Shown piece by piece: positions 15,101-31,163 of a stretch of 64,000 nt of DNA. The stretch's first letter is position 1. Each line of letters opens with the position of its first letter. Origin of the DNA: Orientallactaga sibirica (Eukaryota > Chordata > Mammalia > Rodentia > Dipodidae); NCBI GenBank assembly GCA_036365145.1, contig JAEOAD010000888.1, positions 3,823,501 through 3,887,500 on the forward strand. The letters run 5' to 3'. Both the position numbers and the translations under genes were made by a program. Under the pieces are notes generated by a model, which saw only the letters and a program-made list of their open reading frames with translations, searched no databases and was not told the origin of the DNA.

Positions 15101-16415
15101 AAGGTTGAAAGGATTAGTCTGCCAGGTGTTGTGCATTCCTTAAATCCCAGCACTTGGGAGGCAGAAGTAGGAGGATCCCTGTGAGTTTGAGGCCACCCCG
15201 AGACTACATAGTGAATTCCAGGTCAGCCTGGGCTACAGTGAGACCCTACCTCAAAAAAAAAAAAAAAAAAGTTAGGCAGAGATAGGATGATTGCCATGAG
15301 TTCAAGGCCACCCTGAGACTACATAGTGAATTCCAGGTCAGCCTGGGCTAGAGAACGAGACCCTATCTCAAAAAAAAAAAAAAAAAAAAACCAAGAAAAA
15401 AATCCACAAAAAATAAATAATAAGCCAGGCATGGTGGCACACACCCTTAATCCCAGCACTCGGGAGGCAGAGGTAGGAGGATCACTGTCAGTTCGAGGCC
15501 ACCCTGAGAGTACATAGTAAATTCCAGGCCACCCTGAGCTAGAGTGAGACCCTACCTCGAAAAACAAAATAAATAAATAAATAAAAATAATAATAAATGT
15601 TATTTGTTTGCATGTTTCTAGGTGCACCAGGGTCTCTTGTCACTGCAAATGAATGCTAGACACATGTGCTAAGTTTTGGGTCCAGCTTTATGTGGGTAGC
15701 TGGGAAATTGAATTGAATCCTGCCTGGTAGGTTTTGTGGGCAAGCACCTTTAACCAGTGAAGTCCCGGCTCCTTCTTTACATTTTCTAAGTATAAAATGT
15801 TGACATAATTCATTTGTTCAACAAATGTTTATTGCACATTTACGATCATGTATTATTTCACTAAAATTTCAGACTTCACAGCAACTTTTTGAGGTAGACA
15901 TTAATCTTCCTTTCACAAATAGGGCCCTTAGGTTCAGGGAGGATATGTGCCTTGCCAGCAGGTACGTAGGGGGCAGGTTGTAGACTAGTGTTTGCCACAC
16001 CCACCTATGCTCTTCACATATGTATCTGCTGGGCTTCCTGCTTTTGTCAACAAGCCAGGGCCAGACATGCTATCACCTAGGCCTAACCCCAGGCCTTAGT
16101 CTCCCTCAGAATTTACCTCTGAAGTAGGTAAAAAGGAGTGGTTGTTTCCTAAGCTGATGGACAGGTGTCAGTTGTACATGAGGTAACATTAAGAGAAGTT
16201 CAGTGCTTCATTCTCTTTTTGTAGTTTTGGTGATCAAACCCAGAGAGCTCCATGAATGGACATGTGTTCTACCACTGAGCTACACTGTCAGCCCTCCTTG
16301 ATTTTGTCAAGACAGAGTCTCCCTAAATAGTCCAGGCTGGCTTAGAACTCAAGATTCTTCTGCCTTAGTTTCCCAAATGCTGGGGTAACAGGTGTATGCC
16401 ACTGCGCCCAGCTTC
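12180..16415. repeat. Mixed SINE block between the L1 and ZNF688
   Basis: Antisense B1 12235-12378; antisense B2 12395-12545 facing a sense B2 3' half 12545-12650; sense B1 12812-12950, 13185-13335 (young) and 13570-13690; sense B2 13350-13545 and 13700-13930; sense B1 14110-14235 and 14402-14555; antisense B1 14735-14866; sense B1 15120-15265, 15272-15375 and 15423-15570; antisense B2 part 15618-15770; antisense ID/B4 16215-16295 joined to old B1 16310-16415. Gaps at 12660-12810, 14240-14400, 14870-15118 and 15780-16210 hold unassigned sequence. Confidence 0.8.
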
Positions 16416-16631
16416 AGTTTTATTTTTTCAAAAAATGTAAGACTGGGGAGAGGTGTCAAGTTTAATCTATTTAAATCTTTACAGGCACTTCTTAGTTTAC
16501 AAAAATGGAAATGTGGGGTCCTTGAGGGAAGCTCATGGAGTGGATCTCAAGTCCCAGGTCCCTAGCTCAGGAGCCGCCCTCAGGGCTGTTGGTTCTTTGT
16601 GTCTCTGGCACTTAGCTGGCCGCCACTCAGC

Positions 16632-20289
<3,658 letters not shown>

Positions 20290-20298
20290 TTAGAGGAT

Positions 20299-20328
20299 CC
20301 GGAAGGTGCCTTCAGAAAATATGGCGAC
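20299..20328 (-). promoter_or_regulatory. ETS-like + YY1-like composite, ZNF688
   Basis: CCGGAAGGTGCCTTC, then AGAAAATATGGCGAC on the plus strand, 250 bp upstream of the ATG. Confidence 0.6.
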
Positions 20329-21366
20329 AACCTGGCTTCAATTGCCACTGGTTGTACTTCAGGACGCCATTTTTGAGCATATCAAATATGGCGCCTTTCG
20401 GGTTTCTTTATCGAGAGCATCCCGTTTGCCACTGCCCTTAAATACAATGGAGGCTTCAGCAGGTTTTTGAGTTTGGTTGGGTGATTGGCTAGTTTTTGTT
20501 TCTTTCTTTTTTATAACTTCAAGGGTAGGGAGAGGACTAGCTGGGAAGTCCAAGGAAACTTTGCCTTCAAGAACTATGGCTGGCCCGTAGCTTCACAGAC
20601 CTCTCTACCCTCAGTACACAGCGGCCGGTGATTGGCTGTAGCAGAGAAGCTGTGCGGCGATTGGTTGTGTCCTGGCGGGGCCTTTGAAAAGATTCGGAGG
20701 TCCAGGCATCTGTGGTGCCGCGGACTGAGACTTCACGCTCGGTATGTGTGTCCGCCTCCTGTCGATGGAACGTGGAATCTGTGGAAGAAAGTACACACCT
20801 GGCAAGCTTTGGGTGCGCCCATCTCAGGTAGAAACCAAGTACCTGTTCGCAGCCGCACACTTGACAGAAAGAACCCTTGAATCCTGGTTTCCCTCAGTCT
20901 CTGAATAGAAGCTGCCAGTTAAGGAACGTGTTTAAACTGAATGAAATTGAAATGTGGGGGTTTGAAATTGCATTGCAATTTTTGTCAAACCATTAATTCA
21001 CATAGCTGTTTTAAAAAGTGGCCGGGTGTGGTGGTGCACGCCTTTAATCCCAGCACTTGGGAGGCAGAGGTAGGAAGATGGTTGTGAATTCGAGGCCACC
21101 CTGAGACTACCTAGTGAATTCCAGGTCAGCCCGGGCTAGAGTGAGACCCTACCTCGAAAAACCAGAAGAAAAAAAAAAAAAAAGTAATGTTTAGGCCCGG
21201 GAGTCCAGAGCCTAAGGTAGGAGAGTATGAGTTCGAAGCCAGCCTGAGACTACAGAGTGAGTTCCAGATCAGCTTGGGCAATAGTGAGACTCTGTCTCAA
21301 AAAAAAATACCAGGAAAATGATAAATAAAATGAAAAGTAATATATATGTCTGGGTGTGGACGCCCT

Positions 21367-21417
21367 CTGCGGGAAGGGACGCCCAGGTCACGCCCAGCCA
21401 GAGCCAGTGCCAACGCC
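21367..21417 (-). pseudogene. Relic copy of a KRAB-gene promoter/5' leader
   Basis: About 51 bp starting GCGGGAAGGGACGCCC and containing CCAGTGCC-ACGC align with 20132-20182 in the ZNF688 5' leader, with about seven mismatches. No KRAB exon follows where one would be expected (about 21285 and below is SINE). It may be what remains of a duplicated KRAB-ZNF gene. Confidence 0.55.
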
Positions 21418-21480
21418 TGTGATAAGAGACAGAAATTGTCTAGGCAGTCCAGGGTAACAACCCTAAAAGTGAATTTTTGT
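21418..21480 (+). mobile_element. LTR 5'-end fragment
   Basis: TGTGATAAGAGACAGAAATT and the following 40 bp match the start of the LTR-like element at 43326 (and its duplicate at 40416). It is cut off by an antisense B1. Confidence 0.5.
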
Positions 21481-22349
21481 TTGTTTTTTCGAGGTAGTGT
21501 CTTCATCTAGCCTGGAGTCTGAGAGTGGCCTTGAGCTCATGGTGATCCTCCTACCTCTGCCTCCCAAGTGCTGGGATTAGAGGCGTGAGCCACCATGCCC
21601 AGCTTCAGCTTATCTTTTTTAAATTTTATTTTAATTAATTTTTAATTAATTAAATTTAAATTTATTTATTTATTTATGAAAGAACAAGTACACCAGGGCC
21701 TTCAACCACTGCAAAAAACTTAAGACACATGCACTACCTTGTGTGTCTGACTTACATGAGTACTTGGGAATCAAACCTGGGTCCTTAGGTTTTATAAGCA
21801 AGCACCTTAGTCACTAAGGCATCTCTCCAGCCCTAGTTTATCTGTTTCCTGATGTAAGGACTCACTCTAGTCCAGGCTGACTTTGAACTCACAGCGTTCC
21901 TCCTCTGCCTCCAGTGTACTAGGATTAAAGACATGTGCCACCATACCCAGCTTTGTTTGTGTTTAATTTATTTATTGGTTAGTTTAAAATATATATATTT
22001 TAATTTGAGAGTGACAAAAAGAGGCAGAGAGAGAATGGCTGCACCAGGGCCTGCTGCCACTGCAAACAAATTCCAGATGCATGTGTCACTTTGTATATCT
22101 GGCTCCACGTAGGTACTGGGGACTGGAACCTAGGTCATTAGGCTTTGCAGCAAGTGCCTTAATTACTGAAGCATCTTCCAATCCAGTTGGTTTTTGGGTT
22201 TTTTTGTTTTGTTTTGTTTTGTTTTCTTGAGGTAAGGTCTAGCTCTAGCCCAGGCAGACCTGAAATTCTCAGGGTGGTTTCAAACTCACAGCGATCCTCC
22301 TGCCTCTGTCTCCCAAGTGCTGTAATTAAAGGTGTGTGCCATCACACCC

Positions 22350-22391
<42 letters not shown>

Positions 22392-22489
22392 AGACTAGAT
22401 CTCATTCTGTAGCCCAGGCCAGCCTAGAACTTGCTATGTTGAGGATAACTTTGAGTTCCTAATCCTCTATCTTTACTTCCCAAGTGGCC

Positions 22490-23120
22490 AGCTCTGATGG
22501 CTCTGAGGTTTATATCTCAACTCCATACTTACCATGCTCTATGGTGATAATCATTCTACTTTGAAGACCATGGTATAGCAAGACTAGCATGAATTTTTTT
22601 TTAATTTATTTATTTATTTGACAGAGAAAGAAGGAGAGAGAGAATGGGCGGGCCAGGGCCTCCAGCCACTGCAAACGAACTCCAGACGTGTGTTCCCCCT
22701 TGTACATCTGGCTAACATGGGTCCTGGGGAATCACCCTGGGTCCTTTGGCTTTGCAGGCAAACACTTTAATCGCTAAGCCATTCTTCTAGCCCCTGAATT
22801 TCTTTTTCCTTCTGTACAATTTCAGATTCATTTTTATCATTTATTTATTCACATTTGGCTTTTTCAGACAAGGTTTCATCTAATTCAGGCTGGCCTCAAA
22901 CTCACTATATAGTGGTCTTGAAATCTTGATTCTCTGAGTGCCTCCACTTCCCAGTTGCTGGAACTACCACTGTATACCACCATACTGGCTGTTACTGATT
23001 TTAATCTCACTTTTTTTTTTTTTCCCTATTGTCAAGAGCTTTCATCTTTTCACATAAAGGAAGCATTTTATGATTTCTGTTTGGCATATACAAATTGCCA
23101 ACATCACTACTGTCATTTCC
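22490..23120 (-). mobile_element. Second Tigger-type relic, split by SINEs
   Basis: Three pieces (about 22500-22600, 22800-22845 and 22995-23120) match the relic at 650-1088 in the same order, including CTTTCATCTTTTCAC and TTTGGCATATACAAATTGCC. A B2 (22600-22795) and an old B1 (22855-22990) split it. Confidence 0.6.
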
Positions 23121-24462
23121 CTAGGGAAATGGGAATACACATCTATTGACCCCAGATAGGACTCCAACAACAGACCAAAGTACAACTGTACCAAAACCAG
23201 TTTTGTTGAATCAATGAGTTTATTGGGGTGACTTACAAGAGCAGGGTGAAGGGTTGCTTTCAGGAGCATGGGTAACTCAAATGCAGCTGCATCACTGAAA
23301 ACCCACCCCAGCATAGGTGTTGAAATAAATAAACTAGTCCTGATAAATTATTAATATTTTACTATATGCTTCACTTACTTCAGAATATATCATTTTATCA
23401 ACTGATATGCTACAGCTCTTTCTCTCTCTCTTTTTCGAGGTAAGGTCTCTAGCCCAGACTGACCTGTAGTCCCAGGCTGGCCTCAAATTCACAGTGATCC
23501 TTCTACTTCTATCTCCCAAGTGCTGGGATTAAAAGCATGTGCCACTATGCCTGGCTGCAGCTCTCATTTTTAATTATTGAAATATTAAATTAAAGCCGAG
23601 CATGGTGGCACATGCCTTTAATCCCAGCACTTGGGAGGCAGAGGTAGGAGTATTGCTGTGAGTTCAGGACCACCCTGAGACTACATAGTGAATTCCAGGT
23701 CAGCTTGGGCTGGAGTGAGACCCTACAGCCTGAGACTACAGAGTCTCAGAATATTTTTATTATTTGTTAACCAATTTTATTCTGCTATGAAAAAGATAAT
23801 TGAACTGGGCTTGGTGGTGGGAGGCAGAGGTTGGAGAATCACCATGAGTTTAAGGCCACTCTGAGACTCCAGAGTGAATTCCAGGAGAGCCTGAGCTACA
23901 GTGATACCCTATCTTGAAAAAAACCAAAAAAAAAAAAAAATGATAATTGAAGGGGTTGGGAGGTGGCTCAGTGATAGAATATTTGTTTAGTATGTACTTG
24001 AACCTGGTTGAATTTCCAGCATCCCCATCCAAAAAAAAAAAAAAAAAAAAGATGGTAGCCAGGTATGGTGGCGCATACTTTTTTTTAAAAAAATTGTATT
24101 ATTTGAGACAGAGAGAGAGAGAGAGACAGAGAGACAGAGAGGAAGAGGCAGAGAGAGAGAATGGACTCGCCAGTGGCCCCTTAGCCACTGTGAAAACTCC
24201 AGACACATGTGCCCCCTTGTGGGCAAGAGTAGCATTGCATGCTTGTGTCACATGTGTCTGGCTAAACATGGGACCTGGAGATGGAACTGACATTCTTAGG
24301 CTTGGCAGGCAGGCGCCTTAACCGCTAAGCCATCTCTCCAGCCTAGTGGCACATGCTTTTAATCCCAGGAGGCAGAGGTAGGAGGATCGAGTCTGAGGCA
24401 TGCCTGAGACTACAGAGTGAGTTCTAGGTCAACCTGGGCTAGAGCAAGACCCTACCTCAAAA

Positions 24463-24538
<76 letters not shown>

Positions 24539-24590
24539 AAGAAAGAGAGAGAGAGAGAAAAGAAAGAAAGAAAAGAAAAGAAAGAAAAAT
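24463..24590. repeat. (GAAA)n microsatellite
   Basis: Long pure-purine GAAA tract grown from a B1 A-tail, with GAGA-rich interruptions near its end. Confidence 0.95.
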
Positions 24591-25649
24591 GGTAATTGGA
24601 ATAATAATGCTGACTATCATGTTAGCAAAAATTTCTTTTTTTTCTCTTTTCTTTTTTTAAGCTTTTTTTAAAACTATTTTTATTTATTTATTTATTTGAC
24701 AGAGAGAAAGAGGGAGAGAGAGAGAGAGAATGGGCGCTTCAGGGCCTCCAGCCACTGCAAACAAACTCCAGATGCATGCGCCCCCTTGTGCATCTGGCTA
24801 ATGTGAGTCCTGGGGAATCAAACCAGGATCCTTTGGTTTTGCAGGCAAACGGCTTAACCACTAAGCCATCCCTCCAGCCCTTTTTTCTTTTTTCTTTTTT
24901 TTTCTTTTTTTTTGAAGTAGGGTCTCACTCTAGCTCAGGCTGATCTGGAATTCACTCTGTGATCTCAGAGTGGCCTCAGACTCATTGCAATCCTCCTACC
25001 TCTGCCTCCCGAGTCCTGGGATTAAAGGCATGTGCCACCATGCCCAGCTCAAAAAAATTATTTTCTTAATCCCAGCAGTGTGAATATACATAGGTAATTC
25101 CAGGTCAACCTGGGCTAGAGCGAGATCCTACATTGAAAAACAAAACAAAAAAAAGATTATCTTTGATGTGGTGGTGTACACTTGTAATACTAACACTTGG
25201 GAGGCTGAGAAAGGAGAACTACAGTTTCCAGGCCAACCTCTGCTGCTTAGCAAATTCAAGACCAGCTTGGGCTACACAGTGAGTGAGACCCTGTCTCAAG
25301 AAATAAAAATAGGAGGCTGGGCGTGGTGGTGCATGCCTTTAATCCCAGCACTCAGGAGGCAGAGGTAGGAGGATTGCCATGAGTTCAAGGCCACCCTGAG
25401 ACTACATAGTGAATTCCAGGTCAGCCTGAGCTAGAGTGAGACCCTACCTCGAAAAAAAAAAAAAATAGGGCTGGAGAGATGGCTTAGCAGTTAAGGCGCC
25501 CTCCTGCAAAGCCTAAGAATGCCCGTTTGATTCTCCAGGTCCATATTTAGCCAGATGTAAAAAGGTGACTCAAGGGAGCAATGCCACACTTGCCCACAAG
25601 GAGGCACAAGCATCTGGAATTCGTTCACAGTCGCTGAGAGGCCGCTGTG

Positions 25650-25723
25650 TGTCCTTTCTCTTTCTCTTTCTCTTTCTCTTTCTCTTTCTCTTTCTCTTTC
25701 TCTTTCTCTTTCTCTCTCTCTGT
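25650..25723. repeat. (TTTCTC)n hexanucleotide tract
   Basis: About ten TTTCTC hexamers inside the 3' pyrimidine region of a long-variant B2. Confidence 0.93.
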
Positions 25724-26832
25724 ATCTCTCAAACAAAAAAAAGAAAAAGAAAGAAAGAAAGAAGGAAGGAAAGAAAGAAATAAATAAAAATAGGCTAAGG
25801 AGATTGCTTAGCAGTTAAAGGTGCTTGCTTGCAAAGCTTGCTGGCCTGGGTTTGATTTTTCTAGTACCCACAGAAAGCCAGATGCAAAAAATGGCATGTG
25901 CTTCTGAAGTTCATTTGCAATAGCAAGAGGCATTAGCACACCCATATACATACTCTCTCTCCTCTCTCAAATAAATAAAAATATTTTTAGGGATAAAGGA
26001 TAGACTTTTTTGTTTTGTTTTTGCTTTTTCCAGTCTTGCTCTAGCCCAGGCTGACCTGGAATGCACTCTGTAGTCCCAAGTTGGCCTCAAACTCACAGCT
26101 ATCCTACCTCTTGCCTTCTGAGTGCTGGTCTTAAAGGCATACACCACCTCTCAGGAAGCAGAGGTAGGAGGATTACCATGACTTCAAGGCTACCCTGTGG
26201 ACCACATAGTGAATTTTTGGTCAGCCTGGGCTACAGCAAGACTCTACATAAAATAATAATAATAATAATAGTAATAATATTTTTTTTTAAGTATTCAGAT
26301 ATGTTGATAGTATAAATTCATACAACCACAACCATACCACCTTGTAAAGTAAAATAATAAGTTTACAACAGAGGTGAAAAGACATGGATCTTAAGTAGAC
26401 AAAGCTGATTGTCCTCCGGACCTACCACCATCATATTGTTCCCAAAGTGAGAGGCAAAGTGCGACTCCAAAAGAGCTACTTGGGTTTTCTAATTTATGTA
26501 ACTGAGGAACGTATAAGAATGGATATTAACGCCGGGCATGGTGGCGCACGCCTTTAATCCCAGCACTCGGGAGGCAGAGGTAGGAGGATCGCCAAGAGTT
26601 CAAGGCCACCTTGAGACTACGTAGTTAATTCCAGGTCAGCCTGGGCCAGAGTGAGACCCTACCTCGAAAAACCAAAAAAAAAAAGAAAGAAAAAGAATAT
26701 AAAGAATATAAAGCTGGTTCATGCTGAATTTATTGAATAGGTCCACTAAACAGACTGCATTTATTGTTGTGCTCAGGGAGTTATGTATGGCATTAATGGC
26801 TTGGTTGGTTTGTTGGCAGAAACACAGATCAA

Positions 26833-27267
26833 AAGATGGCTCATTGGGGCTGAAGAGATGGCTTAGTGGTTAAGGTGCTTGCCATGAAGCCTAAGGACCC
26901 AAATTTATTATTATTAGTTTGTTTTCAAGGTAGGGTCTCACTCTAGCCCAGGATGACCTGGAATTCACTCAGTCTCAAGGTGGCCTTGAACTCACAATGG
27001 TCCTCCTACCTCTGCCTCCCAAGTGTTGAGGTTAAAGGCGTGTACCACCACAGCCAGCAAAATAAAATATTTTTTAAAATAGACAGTCTAAGCTGGGTGT
27101 GATGGCGCACACCTTTAATCCCAGCACTCAGGAGGCAGAGGTAGGAGGATCATGGTGAGTTCAAGGTCACCCTGGGACTACATAGTGAATTCCAGGTCAG
27201 CATGGACTAGAGTGAGACCTACCTTGAAAAACAAAATAAATAAATAAATAAAAGATGGTCCATTGTG
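26833..27267 (+). mobile_element. Compound SINE insertion with target-site duplication
   Basis: AAAAGATGGCTCATTG (26833-26848) recurs as AAAAGATGGTCCATTG (27252-27267). Between them lie a B2 head, an antisense B1 and a sense B1, so a B2 landed first and later B1s replaced most of its body. Confidence 0.6.
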
Positions 27268-28227
27268 AGCAGGTTGGAGATACCTCAACTCTCGCAGGTT
27301 AGCATAGAAGAGACTCAACTGCTTATGGCTAGTGATATGCTCAAGATTTGTCACTTAAAAGTGACTCACTGTATTTTGGCCCAGAGAGGGTAGAATTTCC
27401 CTGTGAGAGATCACATCTAATCAGCTGTAATTTGCTCCACAAGTTTCCTCAATCTTTAATATCCCGATAAAGAATGCAGATTGTGCTGGGCATGGTGCAC
27501 GCCTTTAATCCTAGCACTTGGGAGGCAGAGGTAGGAGGATAGGTGTGAGTTTGAGGCCACCCTGAGACTACATAGTGAATTCCAGGTCAGCTTGGACTAC
27601 AGCAAAACACTATTTCAAGAAAAAGAATGCAGATTGTGACCAGGTATGGTGGTGGCTGGTGCTTGTAATCCTATTACTGGGGGAGGGGACAGGTAGGGGG
27701 AAAAATAGCCAGTTGAGGCCAGCATGGATGAAGAATGTGGAGTAGAAATGTATATAAAAGACCTCAGATTGAGAAACTTCCAATCATGGGACTTCAACTG
27801 TATCAAAAGACTTGTTGCTTACTGATACTCCTTCATATTAGCCTCCTACAACCAATCAAGTATAGTTTATATAATCATGTATATCACCAATTTAAATTCA
27901 TTCAAAGCAACTTGTGTAGTTAGCAAGACCAGTTGAAAATTATTCAAAACAAGTTAAATCACCTCACTCCATAATCCTCCTTTATACTTATAAAAATCCA
28001 GTCCTGTACCGGAGAGATGGCTTAGAAGTTAAGGCGCTTGCCTATGAAGCCTAAGGACCCATATTTGACTCTCCAGGTCCCAGGTAAGCCAGACACACAA
28101 AGTGACATGTGCAAGGTCATACATGCACACAGGATGACGCACATATCTGGAGTTTATTACAGTGGCCAGAGGCCCTGGAGCATCAATTCTCTCTCTCTCT
28201 CATGCGTGTGCTATCTCTAAAAAAAAA

Positions 28228-28905
28228 TCCTGGCCTGAGGATGTGGCTCAGTGGTAGAGTGTGTAAGGTTCAGGGGTGACCAAGACCACACAGACCACTC
28301 TGAGGCAAAGATGAAAGCTTTTATTCAGGAAAAGCATGAGCTGCCCAAGACTGACTGTTAAGAGCAGAGCACAGCCAACCTGAGTTTCTCAGGTAGTGGG
28401 CTTCACAGACTTCTTCGGCTGGGGGAAGGTGAGGAAGGGAAAAGAACTCCTTTGTTCTTTACCTTAGCCAGGATGTGGCCGGGCGTGGTGGTGCACGCCT
28501 TTAATCCCAGCACTTGGGAGGCAGAGGTAGAAGGATCCCTGTGAGTTCAAGGCCACCTTGAGACTACATAGTGAATCCCAGGTCAGCCTCAGCTAGAGTG
28601 AGACCCTACCTCGAAAAACAAACAACAACAACAACAACAACAAAATAACCTAGGACAGTGACCAGGCAACTTACCAGATAAGGGGGCAGGAAACCATGAC
28701 CTGGGGGCGTTGTTAGGCAAGAAGGGATAATGGCTGGGTGGTTTCTTGAGGAATGTGGATAACCTACTTCCTTCCTTGTCTCTGTCACCATCCTGCTGTC
28801 CTTGGTGACTTCATTTTTTGGGAGCCTGTCCTGATCTAACAGAGTGTGTAAAAAGGCCCTGGGTATAATCTCCAGTTTCCCAGCACTGGAAGCAAACTAC
28901 GACAA
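28228..28905 (+). mobile_element. ID/B4-type SINE split by a solo LTR
   Basis: GAGGATGTGGCTCAGTGGTA before the LTR and AAGGCCCTGGGTATAATCTC after it together make the tRNA-derived head of an ID/B4 SINE. Confidence 0.7.
28262..28841 (-). mobile_element. Solo LTR (MaLR/ERVL-like), with an inner B1
   Basis: The ends are TGTAAG...CTAACA in plus orientation, with a 5-bp direct repeat GAGTG at 28257-28261 and 28842-28846. On the minus strand it runs TGTTAG to CTTACA with an AATAAAAGC poly(A) signal (plus GCTTTTATT near 28317) close to the 3' end, as in an LTR R region. Without the sense B1 at about 28480-28640 it is about 420 bp, a usual MaLR LTR length. No internal retroviral sequence is seen. 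Confidence 0.68.
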
Positions 28906-29902
28906 AAAAACTTGTGCTTACCTTTGATGAAGCACTATTTTGGTTTCTAAGTAAACCTGTGTGCCAATTCACAACTCTATTCTGCACCCAAATAAAAATC
29001 ATCTTTGTTTTAAAAACTTTTTTTTAAAACTTATGATTTTTTGGTTTATGTCCTCCACACTGGTGGGTCCAGAGACATACCATTCACTACTTTGAGAAAT
29101 AAAATACCTTTTTCCCATTTGAAGAGATTCACTCCTTCAAGATTATTTGTTGTGAACACAACCCAGAAAGAGACTGGCCTGGGCAAAGAGTAGCATCACT
29201 TACTTTATCTTTTTTAAAATTATTTATTTATTTATTTATTTATTAGAGAGATAGTGAGAGAATGGGTACGTCAGGACCTCTAGCCACTGCAAACAAACTT
29301 CAGACACATGTATACTGAGGAATTGAACCTGGGTCCTTAGGCTTCTCAGGCAAGCACCTTAACCACTAAGACATCTCTCCAACCCCAGGCCCCCTTTTTA
29401 CCTTTTTTTTTTTTTCTTTTCAAGGTAGGGTTTCACTCTAGCCCAGGCTAACCTGGAATTTACTATGTAGTCTTAGGGTAGCCTCAAACTCATGATGATC
29501 CTCCTATCTCTGCCTCCTGAGTGCTGGGATTAGTTTTTTGTTTTTTTGAGGTAAAGTCTCCTTGTAGTCCAGGTTGACCTGGAATTCACTATGTACATCT
29601 CAGGGTGGCCTTGGACTCATAGCAATCCTTCTACCTCCTGCCTCCTGAGTGCTGGGATTAAAGGTGTGGACCACCACACCTAGCTTTTCTTTTTTTCTTT
29701 TTTCTTTTTGAGAGAGAGAGAGAAAGCAGCAGATAGAGAATGGGTGTACCAGGGCCTGTAGCCACTGCAAGTGAACTCCAGATACATGTATTACCTTATG
29801 TATCTGGCTTTATGTGGGTACTGGTGAATCAAACCTGGATCCTTTGGCTTTGCCGTCAGGCGTCTTAACCACTAAGCCATCTCTCAGCCCTTTTAAAAAT
29901 AT

Positions 29903-29950
<48 letters not shown>

Positions 29951-31117
29951 GTGAAACAGCAGAAGAGAGCAAGAATGGGTACACCAGGGCCTCTAACCAC
30001 TGAAAACTCCAGATGCATGCATCACCTTATCCATCTGGCTTTACCTGGGTATTGGGGAATCGAACCTTGGGTCCTTATGGTTTTGAAGGCAAGTGCCTTA
30101 ACTGCTGAGCCATCTTTCCAGCCCTACTTATTTTATTGTTGTTTTGGTTTAGTTTGAGATGGGATCTTGCTATGTAGCACATGTTGGCCTTGTGCTAATC
30201 CAGAATTCGCGAGAATAAAGACCACTGACCATAAATTATGGCCAAATTGCCAGGCATGGTGATGCACGCCTTTAATCGCAGCACGTGGGAGGCAGAGGTA
30301 GGAGGATCGCCATGAGTTCAAGGCCACCCTGAGACTACATAGTTAATTCCAGGTCAGCCTGGGCCAGAGTGAGACCCTACCTCGAAAAACCAAAAAAGAA
30401 AAAATCAACAAAGGGGTTGGAGTCAACATCTGCCTGTCTCACCCAGTCAGATATCTCTTGAGCACGCACCCTGCTCTTGCCCAGTTATGGGTGGATTTCT
30501 CCTCTGATTCCAGGCCATTTGGCTGGGATACCTGATGCAAGTGTGCCAGTTACTTCTGGAGCATGAACTCCAGCTTGATCTCATGGAAAAACTGTTTCTT
30601 GGCTCTCTCCAGCTCTTGAGATGCACACAACCACACAACTCCATGCCTGGGTCTTCACACTGGTAAGATTCTCTTTTCCTTACCCTGAGGTTGCCAGGGT
30701 AGGAAGGAACATTTTCTTTTATTACTGTTTTTCCTTTTTTTTTTTTTTTTTTTTTGGTTTTGCAAGGTACAGTCTTGCTCTAGCCCAGGCTGACTAGGAA
30801 TTCACTATGTAGTCTCAGGTAGCCTCCAGCTCACAGTGATCCTCCTACCTCAGCATCCCAAGTGCTGGGATTAAAGGCATGTGGCACCACACTAGCTACT
30901 TTTGTAAAAAAAAAAAAAAAAAAAAAAAAATTATTTATTTGCAAGCAGAGAGAGAAGAGAGACAGACAGAATGAGAATGGGCACACCAGGACCTCTAACC
31001 ACTGCAAACCAACTCCAGATACATGTGCCCTTGTGCATCTGGCTTACATGGGTACTGGGGAATCAAACCTGGGTCTTTAGGCATCCCAAGCAAGCGCCTC
31101 TACATATATATTTTTTT

Positions 31118-31163
<46 letters not shown>

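Larger units (their letters stand above)
20880..22490. repeat. SINE block upstream of ZNF688
   Basis: Sense B1 at 21018-21180 and 21200-21305 (old); antisense B1 at 21484-21605, 21850-21953, 22220-22352 and 22385-22485 (old); antisense B2 at 21640-21835 and 21990-22185. 20881-21015 is unassigned. A promoter relic and an LTR fragment lie at 21367-21480. Confidence 0.82.
23121..28225. repeat. SINE-dominated intergenic block
   Basis: B1 sense at 23597-23730, 23800-23940, 25060-25140 (part), 25155-25300 (old), 25315-25465, 26150-26250 (part), 26530-26690, 27092-27240, 27480-27625 and 27640-27720 (part); B1 antisense at 23430-23555, 24905-25050, 26040-26145 and 26920-27058; B2 sense at 25467-25740 (long variant), 25790-25985, 26845-26900 (head) and 28005-28225; B2 antisense at 24072-24345 (long variant, inserted in a B1 resumed at 24346-24465) and 24665-24880; ID at 23945-24035. 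Unassigned: 23125-23420, 26300-26525, 26700-26830, 27270-27470 and 27730-28000. Confidence 0.8.

Noticed and set aside
24417..24671. Lys/Glu/Arg repeat protein
   Set aside because: Translation of a (GAAA)n microsatellite.
28620..28645. Short regularly spaced AAC repeats resembling an array
   Set aside because: SINE tail microsatellite; no CRISPR-like repeat-spacer pattern occurs in this window.
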